DNA of 64,000 nucleotides from Arthonia radiata (lineage: Eukaryota; Ascomycota; Arthoniomycetes; Arthoniales; Arthoniaceae), in NCBI GenBank assembly GCA_002989075.1, contig PSQN01000017.1:2673453-2737452 (forward strand), read 5' to 3'. Below are positions 43,194-53,860 of the stretch, in pieces. Each line of letters opens with the position of its first letter. Within the stretch, counting starts at the first letter, position 1. A program made the translations under genes and the position numbers. The notes below the pieces were generated by a model. That model did no database searches. It was not told the origin of the DNA and saw only the letters and a program-made list of their open reading frames with translations.

Positions 43194-45937
43194 ATGTTCT
43201 CCTCCGCAATTAAATCGTTCACCTCGAATATAGCCTCAAATTACTCGATAGCGTCGCAGCCGTCGTCGTACTCCGGACCTTGGAGAATCTTCGATGCCAA
43301 AAAGAAAGGCACCGGCAAGCTCGTGTCGGTTTTTGTCTTTGACCGCAAGTCGCTCGAGACACAAGGAGCAGGCTTGGGTCGGCAGGGAAGCTCTGGCTCC
43401 CTCAGGCGCATTCATGACGAGGTTGTGGAGAGGCTCAGAAAAGAGGCAAGCTCGCTAGCCCGACTACGGCATCCCTCCATTCTCGAACTCGCAGAGCCCG
43501 TCGAGGAAACGAGAAGCGGCGGGTTGATGTTTGCAACCGAGTTGGTCACAGCTAGCCTTGGGACTGCTCTAGAGGACAAAGATCGTCAAGGCCGAGCCAG
43601 CAGATACGCGGCCGAAGAGACAGAAGGAGGAGGGCGCCGAAGAAAAGAGCTCGAGATCGATGAGCTGGAGATACAAAAGGGCCTCCTCCAGGTTGGCAAA
43701 GGCTTGGAGTTTTTGCACGAGAGCGCAAATCTGGTGCATGCCAATCTCACACCCGAAGCCATCTTCATAAATGCCAAGTCTGATTGGAAAGTATCTGGCT
43801 TGGGTTTCGCAAGTCCTCCAGACAATGTAACTGGAGTGACTTCGGTCGCGCCAATATCACTAAGTGAGGTCTTGAATTATGACGCTCGCTTACCGAGATC
43901 CGTACAGCTGAATCTTGACTACACTTCACCTGACTTCGTCCTCGACACCAACATCACGCAAGCTGCGGACATGTTCAGCCTAGGCCTGGTAATACTGGCG
44001 TTATACAATTCACCGCATCGGTCACCAATCGAGACCAGCTATTCAGTATCCACATACAGAAAAATCTTCTCTACGCCCTCTTCTATTCCGACTCATAACA
44101 CTAATTACCACTGCTCGTCGACGTTACCCAACGATGTCAAAAACGACCTCTTACCCAAGCTAATCACACGGAGGCCAGCCCAGCGGCATGGAGCCCGTGA
44201 GTTCCAACAAGCGCAATACTTCGACAACGTGTTAGTTTCCACCATGCGATTCCTTGATTCACTCCCAGCAAAAACAGCCGGAGAGAAGTCGCAGTTTATG
44301 CGCGGCTTACCTCGGATACTCTCCCAGTTTCCTAAACCTGTGCTGGAAAAGAAGATCCTGCCAGCCCTACTCGAGGAGACCAAGGACCTCGATTTGCTCA
44401 CACTTGTACTGCAAAATGCCTTTAAATGCGTGCAGCTCGTAGCTGACGGTAGGCGAGCGGTGTGTAAGAGTATCATTCCTAAGCTACGCACAGTGTTCCT
44501 CAGCGGCGCAAAAGGCCAGCAAAGCGACCGCGCATCGCTACGAGAAGGCGGTCTCGTCATGGTGCTTGACAATATGTCGCTGATCGCCAGCAACGTCTCA
44601 GCGCAGCAGTTCAAGGAAGGTGAGTAGCGTGCAAGACTGGAAACTGCTCGGTCCGGCTAATCAAACTAGATGTCATGCCCATAATCTTTGTCGGGTTGGA
44701 GTCCCCGACTCATTCACTGGTGGACCACTCTTTGCAGACGTTGCCTGTCATCTTACCCATCCTCGACTTCTCAACGATGAAAAATGATCTGTTCCCTGTT
44801 GTTGCGAATGTCTTCGCCAAGACCTCGAGCATGGCGATCAAAATACAAGGTCTTCATGCTCTCAACACACTGTGTGGGGGCTCCACAAGCCCCGAGCCTG
44901 ACTTTGGGGACGGCTTGGATGGGGTAAAGGCACCTGCAAAGCTAACGTCAAACAACGCTGTGCTTGACAAGTTCACGATTCAAGAGAAGGTTGTTCCCAT
45001 GTTGCGTGGAATCAAAACCAAAGAGCCTGCAGTAATGGTTGCTGCCCTATCCGTGTTTAAACAAGTCGGTAAAGTCGCGGATGCTGAGTTCCTGGCTCTT
45101 GATGTATTGCCATGTCTCTGGTCTTTCAGTCTTGGCCCATTGCTCAATCTTGAACAGTTTCAAGACTTCATGAAGCTGGTCAAATTGATCTCATCCAAGA
45201 TTGAGAGGGAGCAAGCACGCAAACTTTCAGAGCTGTCCTCCACGTCGATAGGTTCGATGCGGAATGGCGCACAGGGTTTTGGAAGCACAGCATCGACGAC
45301 GAACGGGCTATCGAGTCAATCGATCGGTAACGACGAGACTGATTTCGAGAGCTTAGTGACGGGTCGCAGTCGTGGCACGAAGAGCAACGATTTGTTTGAG
45401 GCAGGCTGGGGTGCATCTGCCAACCCGCGATCAACTTCGGTCCAGCAACCAATTCCAAGGCACGCTGCGGCATCGCCGAATCTCAGCAATGGCCTCGGTG
45501 CTTTGCAAGGAACGCTGCGATCTTCAGGCTCAGTCACGCCCGACAATCTGGGCTCGTTCGCCGCCATGACACCATCGCAGCCAGCCTCCGTGAATGCGAC
45601 AAACTCTTGGGGTCAGTCCTTCCAGTCGCCACCGCTATATTTACCACCTGCCAGCACTAATCATACGAACACTTCGTCGATTGACTGGTCCAGAGCAAAC
45701 CGCAACGCGTCGCTGCCGGCGAGCAGCACGATACCTAGGAATCCAAACGTAGTCCAGGCAGCTGCTGTGAACAACAACAGCAATTTTTCCTCGTTCTCAC
45801 TGGCACCTCCTCCCATGAGCCCGACGGGAGCTATGAGCGTGCCAGTACCCACTCGCTCAGCAGCCACTCCGCAACAAAGCCAGCCATCTAAGCCTGTGCA
45901 GAAGCCTGGGCTAGATAGATATGAAAGTTTGATATGA
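43194..45937 (+). CDS. Scy1-like pseudokinase (SCYL2 type)
   Basis: A catalytically dead kinase-fold protein that works in clathrin-coated vesicle and Golgi-endosome traffic. Exons 43194-44619 and 44670-45937 give 897 aa; the intron (GTGAGT..ACTAG, 50 nt) keeps frame (phase 1). The N-terminal kinase-like domain (about 30-340) lacks the key residues: the catalytic loop reads VHANLTPEA where HRDLxxxN is expected, and GLGFA stands in place of DFG. A helical HEAT-like region (about 350-600) follows, with LPRILSQFPKPVLEKKILPALLEE as its first clear repeat. The C-terminal 300 residues are Ser/Asn/Pro-rich and end in GLDRYESLI, a tail often kept in fungal homologues. The start is the first ATG after a TTG-only extension. 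Confidence 0.93.
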
Positions 45938-46456
45938 CACGATGTACGATACCCTCTAATAGCTAATTGCTATGCGCTAGTAGTAAAGTATAGCAATCCA
46001 TTCCTCGCCATTTCCGGTGCGCATGGCCTTCCTAGTGTCCGGAGCTATATCTTGACACAACCGCTCGCCTTTTCCGCAACGCACATTCAATTTATCAATT
46101 TATCAACATCGAAAACGATCGAGAGTCAGTGTTATCAAAATTCAAGGAGCGAACGACTCAATCAGCGCTGGGCTCCAGTGCTCCACCCGGGCCAAGGGAC
46201 TACTGACAAGCTTAAATTTCTAGCCTCGGAACTTGCGGTGCGATGAAAATGATCGTCCCGGTTTTTGGGAGCACCGGCAGGAACGATCGCCGAAAGCCCT
46301 CCGATCAGCAGATATAAGTTAGCGCCATGCGTCATACAGTTAAAATCATTGGGACGAACTTCTCTCTCCCCGAAGGCCTGCCATTGCTGTTCGAACACTT
46401 GGCTTACTGCGGGCAAGGGCTGATTCTCTGGCATCGCCACCGGACCTTTCACAAAG
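45938..46456. other. intergenic, no gene seen
   Basis: About 520 bases between two rightward genes, holding the 3' UTR of the Scy1-like gene and the promoter of the second transporter. No TATA box is obvious. Confidence 0.5.
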
Positions 46457-48823
46457 ATGAGAGAGCTTGTACGCGATACGCTGTTCGGCAAAATTGTCCG
46501 CTTGGTGAGCGGAGGAAAGCTGTTGCAGTGGGAAGAGGAGCGGGATCCACAGCTTTGGTAAGCCTCTACAGAATACGTAATACATCCTTGTTGTTAGCAG
46601 GAGGATGCTCAACAGCCACTATGCCGTCTCTACTGAAGACGCTTGGGTTCGGAGTTCGCAGTCGTTGTAATGATTGCTGTACTGCTCGTTTCGTACTGAC
46701 ATTGGCTCGACAGGAAGAAATATGTGAACGAGTCCAAGTCCGGTCGCATGGCCCATCATGGCAATACGGAGGACAACGGGGAGTCCATCCATGGATTAGG
46801 AGGCGTGCGCACACGCGAGAACGGAGACACCGAACCAATCTCAGATCCAGAGAAAGAGCGAGGTCTCGAATCAGACTCTTCATCAGAATCCCGCACAGAC
46901 AAAGTAATGAATGAAGCCAGCGGTGTCAAAGTGGATCCAGAGAAGGGAAGAGACCTCACAGTCATTGACTGGTGGGGTGACAATGATCCAGAGGTGCGCT
47001 ATACGTAGGCGCGCATGTCGTGGATGCCGCGTGCTGACTATTGACAAGAATCCGGTCAATTGGAGTCGCTTCAAGAAGTTCTTCGTTACCTTCCAGATCT
47101 GTTTCCTGACGTTCAGCATCTACATCGGTAGTGCTATTTACACCGCTGGCCTCATGAGCGTATCAGAAGAGTTCCACGTCAGCGAGGTTGTAGGGGTCCT
47201 TGGGTTGACGTTATTTGTTGCTGGCTATGGTCTTGGACCTATGCTATGGTCACCGATGTCGGAAATTCCAGCGTTTGGTAAGTCTTAAGATGGCGAGACA
47301 GCACCGGATCTTCGAGGCTGACCGATCCTCAGGGAGGATGCCGATCTACATGGGCACACTTTTGGTGTTCGTTTTGTTACAACTACCCACTGGGTACGCT
47401 GTGAACATTGGCATGCTGCTTGCTTTCCGCTTCATAACAGGCTTTATTGGATCGCCGTGCTTGGCTACCGGCGGCGCATCGATTGCAGACATGTACGTTC
47501 CGAGCAAACGAGCCTATGGCATCGCCATCTGGGGCATATTCGCGGTAAGTGGTCCCACGATGGGTCCACTCGTAGGTGGTTTCGCAGCGGAAGCCAAGGG
47601 CTGGCGATGGACGATATGGGAACTGGCATGGCTTTCCGCTTTCTGTTTCATTATGCGTACGTGACGAGCCCACATCCTCTGCTGGCTATACTGACTGTGG
47701 CAGTGCTCTTTTGCTTTCCGGAGACATCGTCAGCCAATATCCTTTACCGGCGCACCATGAGGATGCGCAAGCTCACTGGGAACGAGAAGCTCACCTGCGA
47801 ACCGATGCTGGCAGGTGAGCATATGACTGGGAAAGATGCTGTAATGATGGTTTTGGTCAAGCCCATCACATTGAACTTCCTGGAGCCTATGGTGTTCTTG
47901 TTGAACCTCTATATTGCTTTGGTCTACGGTTAGTCGCTTCATGAGCCCTCAACGGACGAGTGCTGATCACATTTAGGTCTGCTGTATATCTGGTTTGAGA
48001 GCTTTCCACTCGTTTTTATCGAGATATACGGTTTCACCCTCGGTCAGGAAGGCTTGTCTTTTATCGGCGTGAGTATAGACATTGCCGATCGATTTCGCCC
48101 ATACTTACAGTCTCCAGATCTTGATTGGAGCCTTCATAACGCTACCGCCATACTTTGCATGGAACTACTACTATCTAGAGCCACGCTTCAACTCCAAAGG
48201 CGAGGTCAAGCCCGAGCTGCGACTACAGCCAGCGTTTGTTGGCGCTTTGGCTTTGCCGATCTGTCTCTTTTGGTTTGGCTGGTCGGCTGGACATACTCAT
48301 TGGATCATGCCGATTATCGGATCTGCTTGGTTCAGCGTGGGCGCTTTCCTGCTGTTCAGCGCCGTACTTAATTACCTGCCGGACGCATATCCGGAGAGCG
48401 CAGCCAGCGTGCTAGCCGGTAATGACTTGTTCAGAAGCGCCTTCGGTGCTGGGTTTCCTCTATTTGCGACGGGCATGTAGTAAGTTCACAGCCTCCACTC
48501 TTCGATAATGAGAGACAATGTAGCCCGGAATCGGATCTATTGAAGGGCGTGGTGCCCATGAAGCTGTTTGTGAGCTCAGGAGCGCGGGCCAGGCAGCTAT
48601 GGAGGATGTCTTGAGCTGACCATTTGTCCTGTAGTCACCGACTGGGCGTAGCCTGGGCGTCAAGTTTGCTGGCGTTCTTGTCGATTGCATTCATACCTAT
48701 CCCTTTCGTCCTCTACAAGGTATGTTTCGCTGCTTCGCGATGATTCCAGACAGTAGCTGACGTTGGCAGTATGGTGAAACGATTCGACGCAACCACTCGA
48801 AGTACGCACGCAAGGACTTTTAG
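46457..48823 (+). CDS. DHA1 family MFS transporter, nine exons
   Basis: A second drug:H+ antiporter-type exporter, 583 aa. Nine exons: 46457-46557, 46714-46993, 47049-47277, 47333-47656, 47704-47928, 47977-48068, 48118-48479, 48635-48719, 48770-48823. Every junction keeps frame, and several introns show TACTGAC or GCTGAC branch sites. The N-terminus (MRELVRDTLFGKIVRLV, EERDPQLWKKYVNESKSG) is typical of a fungal multidrug subgroup. Then come DPENPVNW, membrane segments with GYGLGPMLWSPMSE, GSPCLATGGASIADMYV, MGPLVGGF and a C-terminal IPIPFVLYKYGETIRRNSK-like basic end (actual residues RRNHSKYARKDF). It looks intact. Its intron-rich structure contrasts with the single-intron transporter at 39002, so the two are not recent duplicates. 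Confidence 0.93.
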
Positions 48824-49773
48824 AACACAATCTTCCATACCATTAGTTATATGACTGTACATACTTGGTGTCGATAAAAAGCGAGGCGTTTCCTGGGCTT
48901 GTATAGATCCCCAGGTGGAAGATAGAAAATTAATAGAGCTAAATCGCCACGACTTGACGACTGTATGTAAGAGATTGTTTTCATGTTTCACGTTCTTTGA
49001 GATGCTTATGTCTCGATCTTGATATCGATCCCGGCGACAGCGAGCTAATGTTTTCATCTGCGCCAACCTACCAATTATGCCTTTCGACTACGATGTAAAG
49101 GCATATCACACCCAAGTTCTTTCAAGGTCTACTTCATTGGCTGTCCAATTGCTCGGTGTTGCAAAGCCTTGTCGAACATGATGCACCAGGCGGACCACTC
49201 ACAGTAAAGACTACTGCTTTCAGAACTAATCCGATCAATAGAAGAGTTTCAGACATCAACACTGTCGCCCATGGGCTCAACGAAACTCTTTCGAAAGCCA
49301 TGCGTCTACTCTTCAATATTAATCCGGTCTTCTACCTTGAGTTCCGGATTCTTTTCAATTTCGAGGTCACGAGCATCATCTTCAGGTGGCGTTCTGTGGA
49401 GGATAGATGAATTCGACTCGATGAGCGTCTCGCCAAATACGTGTTGCGCATCTTGCAAAGCGCGAAGGGGTTGAGATGGGTGTGTTAGTATGTTGGTTGG
49501 CACAGGTGGGAAAGGCCTCGGAGTTCGAGGTCAGGTATAATTGCCCGATTTGGTTAAGTCATATAGAGTGATGATGGAACAGCACTGTCCGAGTAGTCGA
49601 TGTGAGCATGTCCCAGCACTGTCTGTCGTTCCTTCAATCTCATTTTCATGCTCAGTCGCTCATTGCAAGATGATTCGGTCTATTACAGCATCACCGTATT
49701 CTGATAGCGGCGAGCGGCATAGTAGTACCATCATCATACCCCAAAACCGACAAGCTCTACAGCAGCCAAAGCA
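48824..49773. other. intergenic, no gene seen
   Basis: About 950 bases with short open frames only. It contains the 3' UTR of the transporter and the promoter of hook. No motif recognised. Confidence 0.5.
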
Positions 49774-52700
49774 ATGGACGACCCTCCTGCTATCGCTGCA
49801 CATCTCCTCCGATGGACTACCACATTTGACTTCGCCCGCTCGGTAACGAGTTATCGAGATCTCCAGGATGGCCGGATCCTCTGGAAGATTCTCAAAGAGA
49901 GCGACCCCGAATATTTCAGTGGGGAGCTCCCTGAACCAAACGTCTCCACCGCGGACAATTGGATACAGCGATGGCAGAATCGTAAGTCGGAGCTCAAGCG
50001 CTGCATCAAGCACAGCAAGCGCCAAAACAAAGCTGACCTCCTCCGCACAGTCAAGCAGGTGGAGAAGCTCGTCACAACGTTCATTAGAGATGAACGCGAG
50101 AAGCTACCAGAGATGAGCAAGCGCATGAGCGCTGATCTCAAAGCCGCTGCTATTGACGCGAGTAAGGAAGACTCGGCGCAGGTACCTACGATCTTCAAGG
50201 GTATGAGCAGGCGTTTAGCTTACGAGACCTGGCAGTTGCTTAGACTCGTCTTCCTCGCGGCGGTCTACTCACCGCACTCAAATCAGCGCACCGTTCAGAA
50301 GCTTTCCTCTCTTGGTTCGACAGCATCCACACAGGTAGCGCAGTGGATTCAAAATCTAGAAGTTCAAGATCAGCGACTTGGGGACACTGCCTCGCAGGGC
50401 GCGGGCTCAGACGCTGGCGTGCTCAGTCCGAATCGCAACGGGCCGTCGCCAGAACCGGGCGTCGTGCGAGACCGCGATCTTGAATGGGAAGCTCAGATAC
50501 TAGATGCACGGCACACTATAAACACGCAACGCGGCAAGATTGACGATCTAAATCGCCTAATGGATCAGCGCAAGAAGCAGTATCTGTCGTTGGAAGATGA
50601 AGCAAACGAGCTGCGCGCACGCGTAGAGCAAGGCGGCGTCTCGAATTCCAGCAATGAAGCGGTTGATCAGCTACGAAAGAAGGCAGCAGAAGATCGCGAC
50701 TACATTGATGAGATGGAGTCTGAAAACCTCGCGTTGCGCGAGCGCAACGAGGATATGGAGGGCAAATTGGCTCGCTACAAGGTCGACCTTGACAACAAGA
50801 CAAAGCTGCGTGACGAGCTGCAGATGCTGAAGGTGGAGCGAGACGATTTCCAGCAAAAGGCGAAAGCTGCCGAGAACCTTCGCAAGAAGATACAAACACT
50901 GCAAGAGTCAGACAAGAGCAACACTAGCCTGCGGCAAGACCTAGAATCAGCGCAAGAAGATCTGCGCAGCCTGCAGCGATTCAAAGACAAATGCGCGGTT
51001 TTACAGAAGGCAAATGAGGAGAACGGGAAGACCATCGCGAACGGCGAACAAGAGATCTTCGACATGAAGACTACACGTCGGCGGATAGATCAAGATCTGA
51101 AATATTATCAACAACGACACCAAGCGTCCAAGGAGCAGCAAGCGCGAGATGCTGATACGATTGCAGAGCTGGAAGAGAAGGTTCGTGACCTGGAAGCCGG
51201 ACGGAGTGTGACTGCCGGACATTCCGAGAGTCTGGATGACGAGTTCTCTTCTTCCGACAAGACGCACAATGAGCTACGAAGCAGGCTTACGGAGCTTGAG
51301 CACGAGAACAAACAGCTCAAGCAGAACAATAAAGCAAGGACAGAAGAAGACATCGACGGTGATGTGCCGACCGGTGACAGCGTGTCAAAGCAAGCACTCG
51401 AAACTATGCGCGAACGATATCACAGTGTCGAGAAGCAATATCTTGAGGCGTATCAGGAGAACCTTGGTCTTGACGCAACAGTCAAAGGTCTTCAGCAATC
51501 GATGACAGAATCACGACCCTTTATTGAACTGCGGGATCGACTGCATGACACAACTAACAAGCTTTCAAAGTCTGACAAACAGCTGGTGGAAGTTGAGCGA
51601 GAGCTTGCTGAGACGAAAGCTGCTCTCGAAGCCGCCGATGGGCGCTTGGCTGCTCTGGGCTCTGACAAGACCGCTGCCGCCGAGGAAGTCCGCAAATCTG
51701 CAACCGCGCAGCACGATATCCTGGACAAGGAGAACGAACGCCTTTCGACTCGCGTCCAGGCGTTGCAGATTCAACTGGATGAGAAGAATAGCCTTTTACG
51801 ACATGCGCTGTCAGATCAAGGCCGGCTGCTCAAGGAAGACAATGATCTGCGTTCTGCAACGGAGGCGCGCCTCGTACAAGAACAACTTACACAGCACAAA
51901 ACTGATAATGAGCCCAGTGAGGAGTTGTTTGTTCTCAGCCTAGCCAAGCGGATTGAAGAGGGCCGCAAGAAGGTCCAAGAGGTGGAACTCAAGGCTGACC
52001 AGGTGAGTGACAAGTCTCATTTTGTATCAGCTCCCATGCCTCCTCCCAAAAACGCACACGACAGCATCTCAATGCTGGGTCTGAGCCGTTGGCCTACCTC
52101 TAGCACCACGGCGTTGGCGACTCCACCAAAAGTCCTCGGTAGGAAGGAGCGTGTCTCAATGCTTCCTTCTTCGCCACGCAACACCTTCTCCTTTTCTCAT
52201 AATCATGCTCTTGCACCTCCTCGCTCCCCCATGCGAAAGCCGTCGGCGAAGCCATCGATCCTTCAGGCGTTTGCCGCACAGCTACTTGCGATTGGTGCAG
52301 CCAACGCGTCTCAAGCTTCCGCACGAAAGAGCAAAGAAAAAGCCGCGGGTCTCCGCCTACTACTCATCTCAGACCCGGCGAACTTCCAAACCCTGGCAAT
52401 TCCCCCCAACGCACGACCACCTCCTCCATCACAGGCAATACAGAAGAAGACCAAGCGCACCTGTTTTTTAGAACCTCCCCTTGGGCAGCCAACGAGCTGG
52501 TGGTCGCGCCCAGACTCTCCTTCATGGTTCTCGGGGCCTCCATCAAAAGTGCCTTCACTACCTCAAGCGCCACAAGCAGCGTATACGCAGTTTCCGCCTC
52601 GTGGCGACTCCCTGCAGGCCAGGCTCTCCCGTGCCCCGCCCGCAAGGTTGCAAGACGACGCGACGCTAGCTGCGCTCCATGGGGCTATGTACTCGCCGTC

Positions 52701-53127
52701 TCTGTACTCGCAGCGCGATTCAGAGGCCCAGTGATGCGTCGTTCCTGATCTACGCACTTGTAAGCCACAGAATGCAACAAGTGCAGGCGCTGACATGGTC
52801 TTTGCAGGACAAGACACTTCTGCATTCACAGCTCGAGACGCTGCAACTACGGCTTAAGCGTGCTGAGGAGATTGCGAAACGGAAGGGTAACGCGGATGGT
52901 GACGGTAAGGTCAGCGAGAATGTGCAGAGGGAATTGGCGCTCATGACGGGCGCTTGGTATGGTAAGTCCAATATCCAATTCATATTACTGGCCGTATGTC
53001 GCAAGGTGTTGACTTGGGTACAGATCTCACCGGCCGACTCCAAAGCGACGCCGTCATCGTACAGCGGCGAGCTGAGGGCATGCCCAAGAGCTTCCTCGGG
53101 AAGCAGAGGAGGCGTGTGCTGGGATAG
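49774..53127 (+). CDS. hookA: Hook family cargo adaptor
   Basis: Hook proteins link early endosomes to dynein and kinesin-3 for microtubule transport in fungal hyphae. Exons 49774-52002, 52808-52961 and 53024-53127 give 828 aa. The N-terminal Hook/CH-like domain (about 1-165) includes HLLRWTTTF, LQDGRILWKILKESDPEYF and WQLLRLVFLAAVYS. A long coiled coil runs from about 230 to 790. The C-terminal AWYDLTGRLQSDAVIVQRR matches the conserved end of fungal Hook, which binds the FTS/FHIP complex. Intron 1 is unusually long (805 nt, GTGAGT..TTTGCAG). It is open in frame for 244 codons (to 52734), so retention would make a 986-residue form lacking the conserved C-terminus. The gene converges on the Sae2-like gene. 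Confidence 0.92.
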
Positions 53128-53860
53128 TCTCCTCGCAGTAAGTTATGATCCAGAAGAAGGAGAGCCAAAAGCGTTTGGATTTTGATGTGTACAGCACAGC
53201 ATGGCGTGGCGTTTGAGGTGGAACGGATGATACCCTAGGATAAGAACACGACTGATAGCATTTGATGGCGCGCTGTCGATTCCGACCTACATGAATGAGC
53301 TTGAAAGAATAGAATGAACGTTGCATAGAATATTGGTTCATACGTGGTTGTGTTGATATGCACATCAAATAGGCTACTTGGACTCTACCCTGTACAATCC
53401 CTGTCTTCATGCCACAGTACCTTCTCACATCTTGCACTCTTCTCTAAGATGTTTCTCAGGCGCAGCTTTCCTCCTTAGCAACTTGCTCTTCCACCACACT
53501 TCTACTCTTCACTGACACTGGGCACTGAGCTGAAGCAACATTGCTGTTCAGCAGATATATCTTCAGACAGCATTTTGTTTCAGCACCAGGAGAAAGTCAA
53601 CTTTCTGCGAAGGAATTATGGGATGTTTCTCGTTGAAATCTGGAAGGCTTTGGCATTATACGTGGCTTGCGCCTTTGTTCGGATATATGATATCGACTGT
53701 CTAATGTCATGACAAGGGCATTCATCAATGCCTACACGCTCAGCCTAGCCACCCAAGTACTTCTCTTCACAATGCTCTTCCAGTTGACCGCGCGAGTCGA
53801 TGCATAATCATACACTAACCTACAGGTTCATCTCAACCACCGCGAACACTCACTTAGTAC
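53128..53860. other. convergent intergenic region
   Basis: About 730 bases between the ends of hook and the Sae2-like gene. No gene seen; it should hold both 3' UTRs. Confidence 0.55.
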
